Assembly (NCBI GenBank): GCA_024234895.1
Contig: JACKNJ010000003.1
Span: 124,001-188,000, forward strand
DNA length: 64,000 bases
From: Gammaproteobacteria bacterium
GTDB lineage: Bacteria > Pseudomonadota > Gammaproteobacteria > JACKNK01
Direction: 5' to 3'
In this document: positions 7,743 to 15,410 of the stretch, one piece after another
Layout: each line of letters opens with the position of its first letter
Numbering within the stretch: the stretch's first letter is position 1
Made by a program: the position numbers and the translations under genes
The notes under the pieces: model-generated
Seen by the model: only the letters and a program-made list of their open reading frames with translations
Told to the model about the DNA's origin: nothing
The model's database searches: none

Positions 7743-9314
7743 ATGATCCGTGACCTGAATGAGCTGGCCGACGACGCATTCGCTGGCGCCGGGTACGACG
7801 TCTGCGTGGTCGGCGCCGGTTTCGTCGGCATTGCGTTGGCGATGGCGCTGCCGAAGACCACGCGCGTGTTGCTGCTGGAGGCCGGCGGGCGCACTTTCCG
7901 TCCGGAAGCCCAGGACCCGTATCGTGGCGAGAACACCGGTCATGAGTACTTTCCGCTGGATGCGTGCCGGCTACGCCAGTTCGGCGGCACCTCGCACCTC
8001 TGGGCGGGCTGGTCCAGGGCGATGGATGCGCACGATTTCATCGCCCGCGATGATGTGCCGCACAGCGGTTGGCCGATCGGAAAACCGGACCTCGATCCGT
8101 ACTTCGAGCGGACCCGGCAGGTGCTCGGGGTCGCGCCCGGCATCAACTGGCAGTGGGGCGGGGCGCTCGATCATCTCGACGGTCTGGAGAGTTTCGATTT
8201 CCACTGGAGCTATCCGCTGGTGGTCATGTCGGAGCGTTACGGCGATTACCTCGAGGCCAGCGGCAACATCGACTGCGTGCTGAATGCCAATCTGACCGAC
8301 CTGCGCCTGAATGAGCAGGGCGCGCAGGTCATCGGGATCGAAATCGGCGATTACCGCCAGCGGCGTTTCGCGGTGCGCGCGGAACGGGTCGTGCTCGCGA
8401 CCGGCGGTATCGAGACGGCGCGGCTGCTGCTGAATTTCGATGGTCAGGTGGCGGGCGGAATCGGTAACGGCCACGATCTGGTCGGGCGCTTCTTCATGGA
8501 GCACCCGCACTACGATGTCGGCCACTTCATCCTCGACGACGCCGTCAATCGTCGTCTGGTGCAGCTGCGGCGCAAGGACGCGCCATTGATCACCGAGTTC
8601 ATCAAGCCGACCGCCGCGTTCATGCGCGCGGCGGGTTGTCTGAATTTCGGCCTGCGCGTGATCCACTGGGGGCAGGAGCGCGAGCTCGGTTTCCGCGAAC
8701 GTCTCGGTCGCCTGCTGTCGCGGGACGGCCCCCTCGAGGAGGCCGAGGAATGGCTGCGGCAGACGCCTGCCGCCTGCCGCATGGGCGGGCTGCAACGCGT
8801 GATCGACGAACAGACGCCCGATCATCAGCGTGCGCCGCTGACCGCGCCCTGCGACGTCGATGGCTTGATCCGCATCGCCTCCGAGCAGGCGCCCAATCCC
8901 GCTAGCCGGATCACGCTGAACGGCGAGCGTGATGCCTTCGGCCTACGCCGCGTGACGCTGGATTGGCGTCTGCAGGCGCTCGACAAATACACGATGAAGG
9001 CGGCCGTGCTGAAACTCGGCGAGCAGTTCGCGCGCCGCGACATCGGTCGGGTGCGTCTGGTCGACTGGCTGGTCGACGATGCCGCGCCGATCCCCGGCCT
9101 CGACGGCGAGGAGGTCGGCGGCAATCATCATATCGGCACCACGCGCATGGCCGATGACCCGCGCCGTGGCGTGGTCGACGCGGACCTCAAGGTGTTCGGC
9201 ATCGATAACCTTTACCTGTGCGGGTCCGGGGTGTTTCCGACCGCCGGCCAGGCCAATCCGACCTTCGCGGCCGTGCAGCTCGCGCTCCGGCTGGCCGACC
9301 ATCTGGCGGCCTAA
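7743..9314 (+). CDS. GMC-family FAD-dependent oxidoreductase
   Basis: A 523-residue flavoprotein. The N-terminal dinucleotide fold is YDVCVVGAGFVGIALAMAL (GxGxxG near residue 25) with the acidic end of beta-2 in LLLEAGGR. The middle shows VLATGGIETARLLL. The C-terminal GMC domain has GNHHIGTTRM, with active-site histidines, followed by the second FAD-binding strand LYLCGSGVFPTAGQANPTF. These features match the GMC_oxred_C group that includes membrane-linked sugar-acid and sterol-type dehydrogenases. The protein has no signal of its own; the 50-residue Tat peptide just upstream may export it. Its stop overlaps the stop of the convergent gene by three bases. The substrate, probably an alcohol group on a sugar or lipid, is unknown. 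Confidence 0.9.
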   Translation: MIRDLNELADDAFAGAGYDVCVVGAGFVGIALAMALPKTTRVLLLEAGGRTFRPEAQDPYRGENTGHEYFPLDACRLRQFGGTSHLWAGWSRAMDAHDFIARDDVPHSGWPIGKPDLDPYFERTRQVLGVAPGINWQWGGALDHLDGLESFDFHWSYPLVVMSERYGDYLEASGNIDCVLNANLTDLRLNEQGAQVIGIEIGDYRQRRFAVRAERVVLATGGIETARLLLNFDGQVAGGIGNGHDLVGRFFMEHPHYDVGHFILDDAVNRRLVQLRRKDAPLITEFIKPTAAFMRAAGCLNFGLRVIHWGQERELGFRERLGRLLSRDGPLEEAEEWLRQTPAACRMGGLQRVIDEQTPDHQRAPLTAPCDVDGLIRIASEQAPNPASRITLNGERDAFGLRRVTLDWRLQALDKYTMKAAVLKLGEQFARRDIGRVRLVDWLVDDAAPIPGLDGEEVGGNHHIGTTRMADDPRRGVVDADLKVFGIDNLYLCGSGVFPTAGQANPTFAAVQLALRLADHLAA

Positions 9315-10519
9315 TAATGTCGGGTGCCGACGCGGGATTCCGGCACCAGTCCGGGGTCGCCATGGTTGCGGACCAGTTCGTACAGCGGCGTCGAATTGCG
9401 CGCGTTGAGTTCGACCACCGGGTAATCGGTGATCGGTAGCTGAGCCACGGTCAGCGCCAGCAGGCCGGCGATCATTGGCGGACGCAGCCGTTCCCCGACC
9501 GGAGCGACGCGCAGGGCCTCGATCAGCAGCAGGAAGGTGCTCAACTGGATGTGGAACAGGTAGCGGTGCACGTCCAGCGCGAACAGCATGATCCCGAACG
9601 GCAGCAGGTTGGCGAGCAGGTAGACGAGCAGGCTGCCCCAGCGTCGCGTGGTCGCGATCGCCGCCGTGCCGAGCGCGATGAACACCAGCGACGGCACCAG
9701 CATGATCTGATGGCTGGGATAGGTGAGGCGCTCGAGGTGGTCGAAGGTCAGGTTGAGCGCGGCCTTGTTATGTGCCGCGAAGATCGTGAAATACGGGTCG
9801 ACCCAGCGTTCGAAGTAATCCGTGTATTCGAGCGCGATCCTGACCTTGTGGATCAGCAGCAGCATCTGCGCGGTGTCACCCTTGCCCGTGTCGACGACGA
9901 TCAGCGTGATCACCGACGCCGCGAACAGGAGTGGGAGTGCGCGGCTGATTCCGTCGACGCGGCATTCGCGCAAGCGGTTCCAGGTCAGCCAGCCGAGCAC
10001 CGGCAGCATGAGGAAGGCGATCTGCTCGTGGATCAGGATCGCGATGCCCAGCAGCAGCAGGGCGGTCAGATAGCGGTCGCGCTGGAATGCCAGGTAGGCG
10101 AGCAGGCCGACGGCGAGGTTGATGGTGTCCAGGAAACCGCGGGTGGCGCCGATGCCGATCATCAGCGGGCCGCTCAGCAGCGCCAGGAACAGCAGATCGT
10201 GGAGGCGCCGCGCCGGGTCATCGCTGGGGCGTCGATCGCGCCAGACCAGCAGCAGGATCGCGATGAACAGGAAATACAGCACCGTGGTGAACGGATCGAC
10301 GAACGCGCGGATCAGCGTCGGGCTCGGGCCGGTGATTGCGTGCACCAGCGTGCCGATCAGGCCGCGGATCAGGAAGCCGGCTTCATAGGTGTAGAAATAC
10401 TGGCCCAGTCCATACGGTTCCGGGTGGGTCGCGAAACCGCGCAGAAACGCCCACACCAGCAGCAGGCTGATCAGCCAGAGGACGGTGGATTCCGAGGGAA
10501 AGCGTTGGAAGCGGGACAC
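9311..10519 (-). CDS. Polytopic membrane protein of unknown function, paralogue A
   Basis: A 402-residue protein with about ten predicted transmembrane helices. I do not recognise the family. It is clearly paralogous to the protein at 14018-15241: shared blocks include LGQYFYTYE, GFLIRGL, LLSGPLM, GIGATRGF, LIHEQI, HQIML and the C-terminal ARNSTPL. The conserved FYTYE..FLIRGL after the first helix, and charged residues inside loops, are reminiscent of GT-C-type membrane glycosyltransferases, but I see no Asp-Asp motif. It starts with GTG and has no obvious ribosome binding site. It lies between a GMC oxidoreductase and a GT-C-like gene, so a role in envelope glycan or lipid synthesis or transport is plausible. 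Confidence 0.75.
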   Translation of the reverse strand: MSRFQRFPSESTVLWLISLLLVWAFLRGFATHPEPYGLGQYFYTYEAGFLIRGLIGTLVHAITGPSPTLIRAFVDPFTTVLYFLFIAILLLVWRDRRPSDDPARRLHDLLFLALLSGPLMIGIGATRGFLDTINLAVGLLAYLAFQRDRYLTALLLLGIAILIHEQIAFLMLPVLGWLTWNRLRECRVDGISRALPLLFAASVITLIVVDTGKGDTAQMLLLIHKVRIALEYTDYFERWVDPYFTIFAAHNKAALNLTFDHLERLTYPSHQIMLVPSLVFIALGTAAIATTRRWGSLLVYLLANLLPFGIMLFALDVHRYLFHIQLSTFLLLIEALRVAPVGERLRPPMIAGLLALTVAQLPITDYPVVELNARNSTPLYELVRNHGDPGLVPESRVGTRHY

Positions 10520-10715
10520 GGTATCGATGCGGATCGGCGGTTCGGGATGGAAGGTGGTTGAGGGGTCGGTGACGTCAGGGCGCTAGTTTGGTTGATCAGG
10601 GCGGCAAGTTCGAAGCGGCGGCGCTTCGCGTGCCGGAAAACTCCGGGCGCCGGGCTATGATCGCCTATTCGCGGGCAGCGGATCGCTGCCCGCCGGCCAT
10701 GACGAGGTTCCTTGC

Positions 10716-12425
10716 GTGTTCCCAGACCGAATTCTCGATGCCCTGGAGCGATTGCCGAAGAAAACCCTCTGGCTGCTGGTCGGGGCCGTGCTCGCCTACC
10801 TCGCGGTATGGAACCACTTCGTCCAGGACGATGCCTTCATCTCCTTCCGCTACGCGCAGCACCTCGTCGACGGGCATGGCCTGGTCTGGAACATCGGCGA
10901 GGCGCAGCCGGTTGAGGGCTATACCAATTTCCTCTGGGTGCTGTTGATCGCGATCGGGTTGCACCTCGGCTTCGCGGCCGATACCTGGAGCGTCGTGCTG
11001 GGTTTCGCCTGCGGGCTCGGCACCTTGTTCTTCACCTATCGTCTCACGCATCGCCTGACCGGTTCCGCGCCGCTGGCGATGCTCGCCGTGTTTCTGCTCG
11101 GCACCAACTACTCGTTCAGCGCCTACATCACCGGCGGGTTGGAAACGCAGTTGCAGGCGCTGCTGGTGGTGCTGGCTTTCCACCTGGCCTTCCGCATCGA
11201 CGACGCGCGTCGTGCCGGGCAGCCAGCGACGCGCCTGGCTTTCGGCTTGTCGCTGGTGATGGCGGCGGCCGCGATGACCCGGCTGGACTCTGTCCTGCTC
11301 GCCGGCATCGCCTGGATCGGCGCGGCGTGGAGCCTGTGGTGCTGCCGCGGCGACGGCGCCGGTAACGATGCTGGCGACGACCGGGCCGGGCGGGGACGCG
11401 ACCTGCTCGCGCTGTTGCTGCCGGGGCTGCTGATCGGCGTCGCCTGGTTCGCGTTCAAGCTCGCTTATTACGGCAGTGTCTTTCCGAACACCTTCTTCGT
11501 GAAGACCGGCCCGATCAACAAGGCGACGCTGCGTGCCGGCATCTGGTACGTGACCAGCTTCCATTTCTACTACGGACTGCTGTTCCCTTATGCGCTGCTG
11601 GTGCTGGGCCATCGCCGCCTGCTGGGCGATGCGCGCAGCCGGTTGTTGGTGGCGGTGGTCGTGTTGTGGGTGCTGTACGTCATCAAGATCGGCGGCGATT
11701 TCATGGAATACCGCCAGATGGTGCCGATCATGCCGCTGATCTACGTGCTGGTCGCCTCGGCGTTTTCGATCATCGGCGGCATGCTCGCGCGCGCCGCCTT
11801 GGTCGCCTTCCTGCTGGCGCAGAGCTTCATTCATGGCACCTCGCATTGGGGCTATTACGGCATCGAGGCTGTCGACGAGTTGCGGGCCCACGTTTACGAC
11901 GTCGGCTTCGATCGCAGCTGGAAACTGGTCGGCGAAACCCTGCACAGCCTGTTCGGCGCGAACGCCGATCATGCCGACGGCGGCAGGGAGCCGGTCACCA
12001 TCGCGGTCACCGCCGCCGGGGCGATCCCGTTTTACTCGAATCTTCGGACCATCGACATGATCGGCCTGAACGATCTGTGGGTCGCGCGCGAGGGGATGCC
12101 GCTGAACGATTTCACCGGTCATGGCCGCTACGCGACACTCGATTATCTGCTCGAACAGAAGGTCAATCTGGTCATCGGGCATCCGACCGTGGTGCCGTTG
12201 AAGCACAAGTACGAATACACCGCCTTGCAGATGTTCCACACGCCGTACTTCAACGCCGACTACGACCTGAGCAACCTGCCTGAGGCGGTGCGCATCGTCG
12301 ACATCCCGATCTCCGTCGACCGCAAGGTCGTGGCCTTGTATCTGTTGCCGCATCCCGCCATCGACCGGCTGATCGAGGAACAGGGGCTGCGCAATTACCC
12401 GCCGCGCGAGCCGGACGCGAAGTAA
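10716..12425 (+). CDS. GT-C-type membrane glycosyltransferase-like protein (569 aa)
   Basis: An integral membrane protein with about 10-11 helices in the first 400 residues and a soluble C-terminal domain. The first periplasmic loop has QDDAFISFRYAQHLVDG (Asp-Asp near residue 37) followed by VEGYTNFLW. This is the signature of a GT-C group related to arabinofuranosyl- and mannosyltransferases that use polyprenyl-phosphate sugars as donors. The C-terminal third holds a globular region (AVTAAGAIPFYSN ... DMIGLNDLWVA) common in this group. The start is a GTG with GAGG about 9 bases upstream. It is followed 34 bases later by another GT-C-like gene. Donor and acceptor are unknown. Confidence 0.8.
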   Translation: MFPDRILDALERLPKKTLWLLVGAVLAYLAVWNHFVQDDAFISFRYAQHLVDGHGLVWNIGEAQPVEGYTNFLWVLLIAIGLHLGFAADTWSVVLGFACGLGTLFFTYRLTHRLTGSAPLAMLAVFLLGTNYSFSAYITGGLETQLQALLVVLAFHLAFRIDDARRAGQPATRLAFGLSLVMAAAAMTRLDSVLLAGIAWIGAAWSLWCCRGDGAGNDAGDDRAGRGRDLLALLLPGLLIGVAWFAFKLAYYGSVFPNTFFVKTGPINKATLRAGIWYVTSFHFYYGLLFPYALLVLGHRRLLGDARSRLLVAVVVLWVLYVIKIGGDFMEYRQMVPIMPLIYVLVASAFSIIGGMLARAALVAFLLAQSFIHGTSHWGYYGIEAVDELRAHVYDVGFDRSWKLVGETLHSLFGANADHADGGREPVTIAVTAAGAIPFYSNLRTIDMIGLNDLWVAREGMPLNDFTGHGRYATLDYLLEQKVNLVIGHPTVVPLKHKYEYTALQMFHTPYFNADYDLSNLPEAVRIVDIPISVDRKVVALYLLPHPAIDRLIEEQGLRNYPPREPDAK

Positions 12426-12459
12426 TGACGGGCAGACCCGGGCGGGCGTTTCGCGGGGC

Positions 12460-13995
12460 ATGACCGGCGCCGGTTGGCGGGTCTTGCCGGTGCGCCTGGC
12501 GATCGCCGCGATCGTCGGCTTCGCGCTGTTGTGGCTGTGGTTTTCGCTGGACTGGCGGATGCAGCACGACACGCCGTTGATGTACTACGCGGCCCTGTTG
12601 ATGGATGAGTACGGTCGCGCGCCGTACCGGGATTTTTTCGAGACCAGTTTCGTCGGCACCTTCCTGCTGCATCTCGCCGTGGTGAAGCTGGTCGGCTATT
12701 CGAACACGGCCTTCCTTGGGCTGAACGTGCTGCATGTGCTCGCGGTGGCGCTTGCCGGGGCACTGTTGATGCGCCCGTTCGGCATCCGGGCGGCGATCGC
12801 CGCCCCGGCCATCTTTGCGCTGCTGTACCTCAGTCACGGCCCGTCGATGATGCTGCAACGGGACTATCTGGTCGTGCTGCCGCTGGCCCTCGCGCTGCTG
12901 GCCGCGACCCAGACCCGATACCCATGGCGACCGGCATCGCGGGCCGTGGCGGTCGGTGTGCTGTTCGGCCTGGCCGGAGCGATCAAGCCGCAGATGGTGC
13001 TCGGCGCGCTGCCGGTGTGGGTCTATCTGGCCTATGCCGACGGTCGCCCATCGCATCCGTCGCGGGCGCTGGCGACCGGCGCGGGCTGGCTGGCGGTCGG
13101 CGGTTTGCTGGTGATCGCGCCGCTGCTCGGCTGGGTGGTCGCGGTCGGCGCCTGGGATGAGTTCCGGTTCCTGTTCCGTGACTACATTCCGCTGCATCTC
13201 GCCCTGAGCAAGGAACACCATCTGTTCCACGGTCGGGAGTACCTGAACTACTGGCTGAGCGAGTTCGTCCGCTTCGGCGGCTACGCCTGGTTGCTGCCGG
13301 TCGCCGCCTATGGCGTCTGGCGGTGCTGGCGTGCCTGTCCCGATCCGGCCAGGCGGCATCGCCTGGCGCTGCTGGTTGGCGTCACCGGCGTGTATGCGCT
13401 GCTGCCCGGTCTCGCGGGGCAGTTCTGGGCGTACCACTGGATGCCGTTCGCCTGGTGCCTGAGCGTGTTGGTCGCGCTCGCCCTGCCAGGCGCCGACGAG
13501 GTTCGCGCCGGCTGGCGGGACTGGCTGGTGGTTGCGGTGCTGGGCGGGGCGCTGACCATGGCGGCCTGGCCGAATTGGGAGATCCGCATGCAGATGCGCG
13601 CCGAGCGCGTCCCGCCGCCGCTGGGTGGACGGGTCGACGAGATCGGCGCGTTCCTGTCGCGCGAACTGCGTCCGGGTGACACCGTGCAGCCGCTGGACTG
13701 GACCGGTGGCGCGCTGCACGCGATGTTGCAGGCCCGCGCCCCGTTGGCGACGCGCTTCCTGTATGACTACCACTTCTACCATCACCCCGGACACCCGGTG
13801 ATTGATGGCCTGCGCGAGCGCTTTCTGGCTGAACTGGCGGCCGCCCCGCCGCGTTTCGTGATCGAGGTGCATGACCGCCTGCATCCCAAGGATCAGGCCG
13901 ACGCGCCGCGCTTCGATGCGCTGCGCACATGGCTGGAGGGCGGTTACCGTGTCGTCCACGTCGGCCCGGATTACCGCATATGGGAGCGTCGCTGA
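12460..13995 (+). CDS. GT39-like membrane glycosyltransferase candidate (511 aa)
   Basis: A polytopic protein with about ten helices. After helix one comes a periplasmic loop with HDTPLMYYAALLMDEYGRAPYRDFFE, in which the GxxPYRDFFE pattern is typical of GT39/RgtA-like membrane transferases; the acidic residues are candidate catalytic groups. Then follow long hydrophobic segments with MLQRDYLVVLPLALALLA. The last 100 residues are soluble (VDEIGAFLSRELRPGD ... HVGPDYRIWERR). It is encoded directly after the other GT-C gene and convergent with paralogue B. Probable function: transfer of a sugar from a lipid carrier to an envelope acceptor. The specific reaction cannot be read from the sequence. 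Confidence 0.7.
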   Translation: MTGAGWRVLPVRLAIAAIVGFALLWLWFSLDWRMQHDTPLMYYAALLMDEYGRAPYRDFFETSFVGTFLLHLAVVKLVGYSNTAFLGLNVLHVLAVALAGALLMRPFGIRAAIAAPAIFALLYLSHGPSMMLQRDYLVVLPLALALLAATQTRYPWRPASRAVAVGVLFGLAGAIKPQMVLGALPVWVYLAYADGRPSHPSRALATGAGWLAVGGLLVIAPLLGWVVAVGAWDEFRFLFRDYIPLHLALSKEHHLFHGREYLNYWLSEFVRFGGYAWLLPVAAYGVWRCWRACPDPARRHRLALLVGVTGVYALLPGLAGQFWAYHWMPFAWCLSVLVALALPGADEVRAGWRDWLVVAVLGGALTMAAWPNWEIRMQMRAERVPPPLGGRVDEIGAFLSRELRPGDTVQPLDWTGGALHAMLQARAPLATRFLYDYHFYHHPGHPVIDGLRERFLAELAAAPPRFVIEVHDRLHPKDQADAPRFDALRTWLEGGYRVVHVGPDYRIWERR

Positions 13996-14017
13996 GCGCG
14001 GGGTGGCGGTGGCGGGG

Positions 14018-15241
14018 TCAGGCGTGCGGGGTGTTGACGGCGGAGGGTCGGACCCAGCCGGGGTCGAAGGTCGAGCGCAGGAATTCGAGCAACGGGGTCG
14101 AGTTGCGGGCGTTGTAGTGCGCGGGGTCGTAATCCCACATTGCGGTCTGGCCCAGGATCGCCACGATCAACAGCGCGCGCGCCCAGTCGGCCAGGGGTTT
14201 CGCTGGGCCGTGCTGCCTGAGCGTGGTCAGCGCGATCAGGAACGCGGTCAGGTTCGTGTACGGGATGTAGCGGTGCACATCCTCGGCGACCAGATACAGC
14301 AGGTGCGGCATCAGCATCGCGACGGCGAGCATGGCGAGGTCGGCGCCGCGACCACGCCGGCGGGCCGTGTCACGCCAGCGCACCGTCGCCGCTACCGCCC
14401 AGAACAGCAGCGTCGGCAGGAGCATGATCTGGTGCCCGGGGAAGCGCAGTCGCTCCAGGTAGGTCAGGCCGATATTGCTGAGCGCATCGTTGCGTGCCGC
14501 CCAGAGCGTCTTGAAGGGGTGGCCCCATTGCTCCAGATAAGGGGTTTGCAGCGCGCCGTTCAGTTTTGCTTCGAGGATGGCGAGCTGTGCCGGGCTTGCC
14601 TGCCCGAGCACCACGACCAGCAAGGTGGCGGCGCTGAGCAGAATCAGCGTCATGGCCGCACGGTGATCCAGGCGCAGGCCGTCGCGGTGCAACCAGGTCC
14701 ACCACCCCATCACGGGCAGGATGAAGAACACGATCTGTTCGTGGATGAGGATGGCCAGCAGCATCCACAGTCCGCTGCGCAGGAAGCGTTGCGCGCGGAA
14801 ATCGAGCCATGCGAGCAGGCCGATCGTCAGGATCAGGCTGTCGTGAAAACCGCGCGTGGCGCCGATGCCGACCATCAGCGGCCCGGACAGCAGCACCAGA
14901 AAGAGGAGGTTGATCAGGGTGCGATTGGCGTCGTCATCGGCACGCAGGCGCGTGAAGACCGACCACAACATGGCGATGAACAGCAGGTATTCGATCACGC
15001 TGAGCAGGAGGATCGCCTCGCGCATGTCCATCGGCGCGGGACCGGCCAGCGCGGTGACCAGCGAGCCCATCAGCCCACGGATCAGGAAGCCGCCTTCGTA
15101 GGTGTAGAAGTACTGGCCTAGCGCGTACGGGTCCGGATACAGCGCGAAACCGCGCAGAAAGTTCCAGGCCAGCAGCGCCGCGATCAACCACGGAGCGGCA
15201 CGTTCAAACGGTTGGCGGAAGCGGGCGATGGACTCGTTCAT
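14018..15241 (-). CDS. Polytopic membrane protein of unknown function, paralogue B
   Basis: A 407-residue membrane protein that aligns with the 9.3-10.5 kb protein from end to end. Both start with a short N-terminus, a helix ending FLRGFA, then LGQYFYTYEGGFLIRGL, LLSGPLMVGIGATRGF, LLAILIHEQI, PGHQIMLLPTL and a C-terminal ARNSTPLLEF. The frame opens 63 bases earlier at a GTG, but the ATG at 15241 (MNESIARFRQ) matches the paralogue start. Two divergent copies flanking a pair of GT-C-like genes suggest they act as separate members of one pathway, for example two transferases or a transporter pair for different sugars. No family was recognised. Confidence 0.75.
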   Translation of the reverse strand: MNESIARFRQPFERAAPWLIAALLAWNFLRGFALYPDPYALGQYFYTYEGGFLIRGLMGSLVTALAGPAPMDMREAILLLSVIEYLLFIAMLWSVFTRLRADDDANRTLINLLFLVLLSGPLMVGIGATRGFHDSLILTIGLLAWLDFRAQRFLRSGLWMLLAILIHEQIVFFILPVMGWWTWLHRDGLRLDHRAAMTLILLSAATLLVVVLGQASPAQLAILEAKLNGALQTPYLEQWGHPFKTLWAARNDALSNIGLTYLERLRFPGHQIMLLPTLLFWAVAATVRWRDTARRRGRGADLAMLAVAMLMPHLLYLVAEDVHRYIPYTNLTAFLIALTTLRQHGPAKPLADWARALLIVAILGQTAMWDYDPAHYNARNSTPLLEFLRSTFDPGWVRPSAVNTPHA

Positions 15242-15410
15242 ACGCTTCAGGGTAGGCGTGCGGCGACGTGGCTGGCCACGGCGGCGCATGCGCCTGGCTT
15301 GCACGAGAAGCCTGACCGGGCCGGGGTCGAGGGCACGGGCGCCAGGCGCGGCTTCGGTCTGGCCCGGTTACCGATGTGGATCACCGCTTGGTCTTTCGTC
15401 CCGGGGGTGG

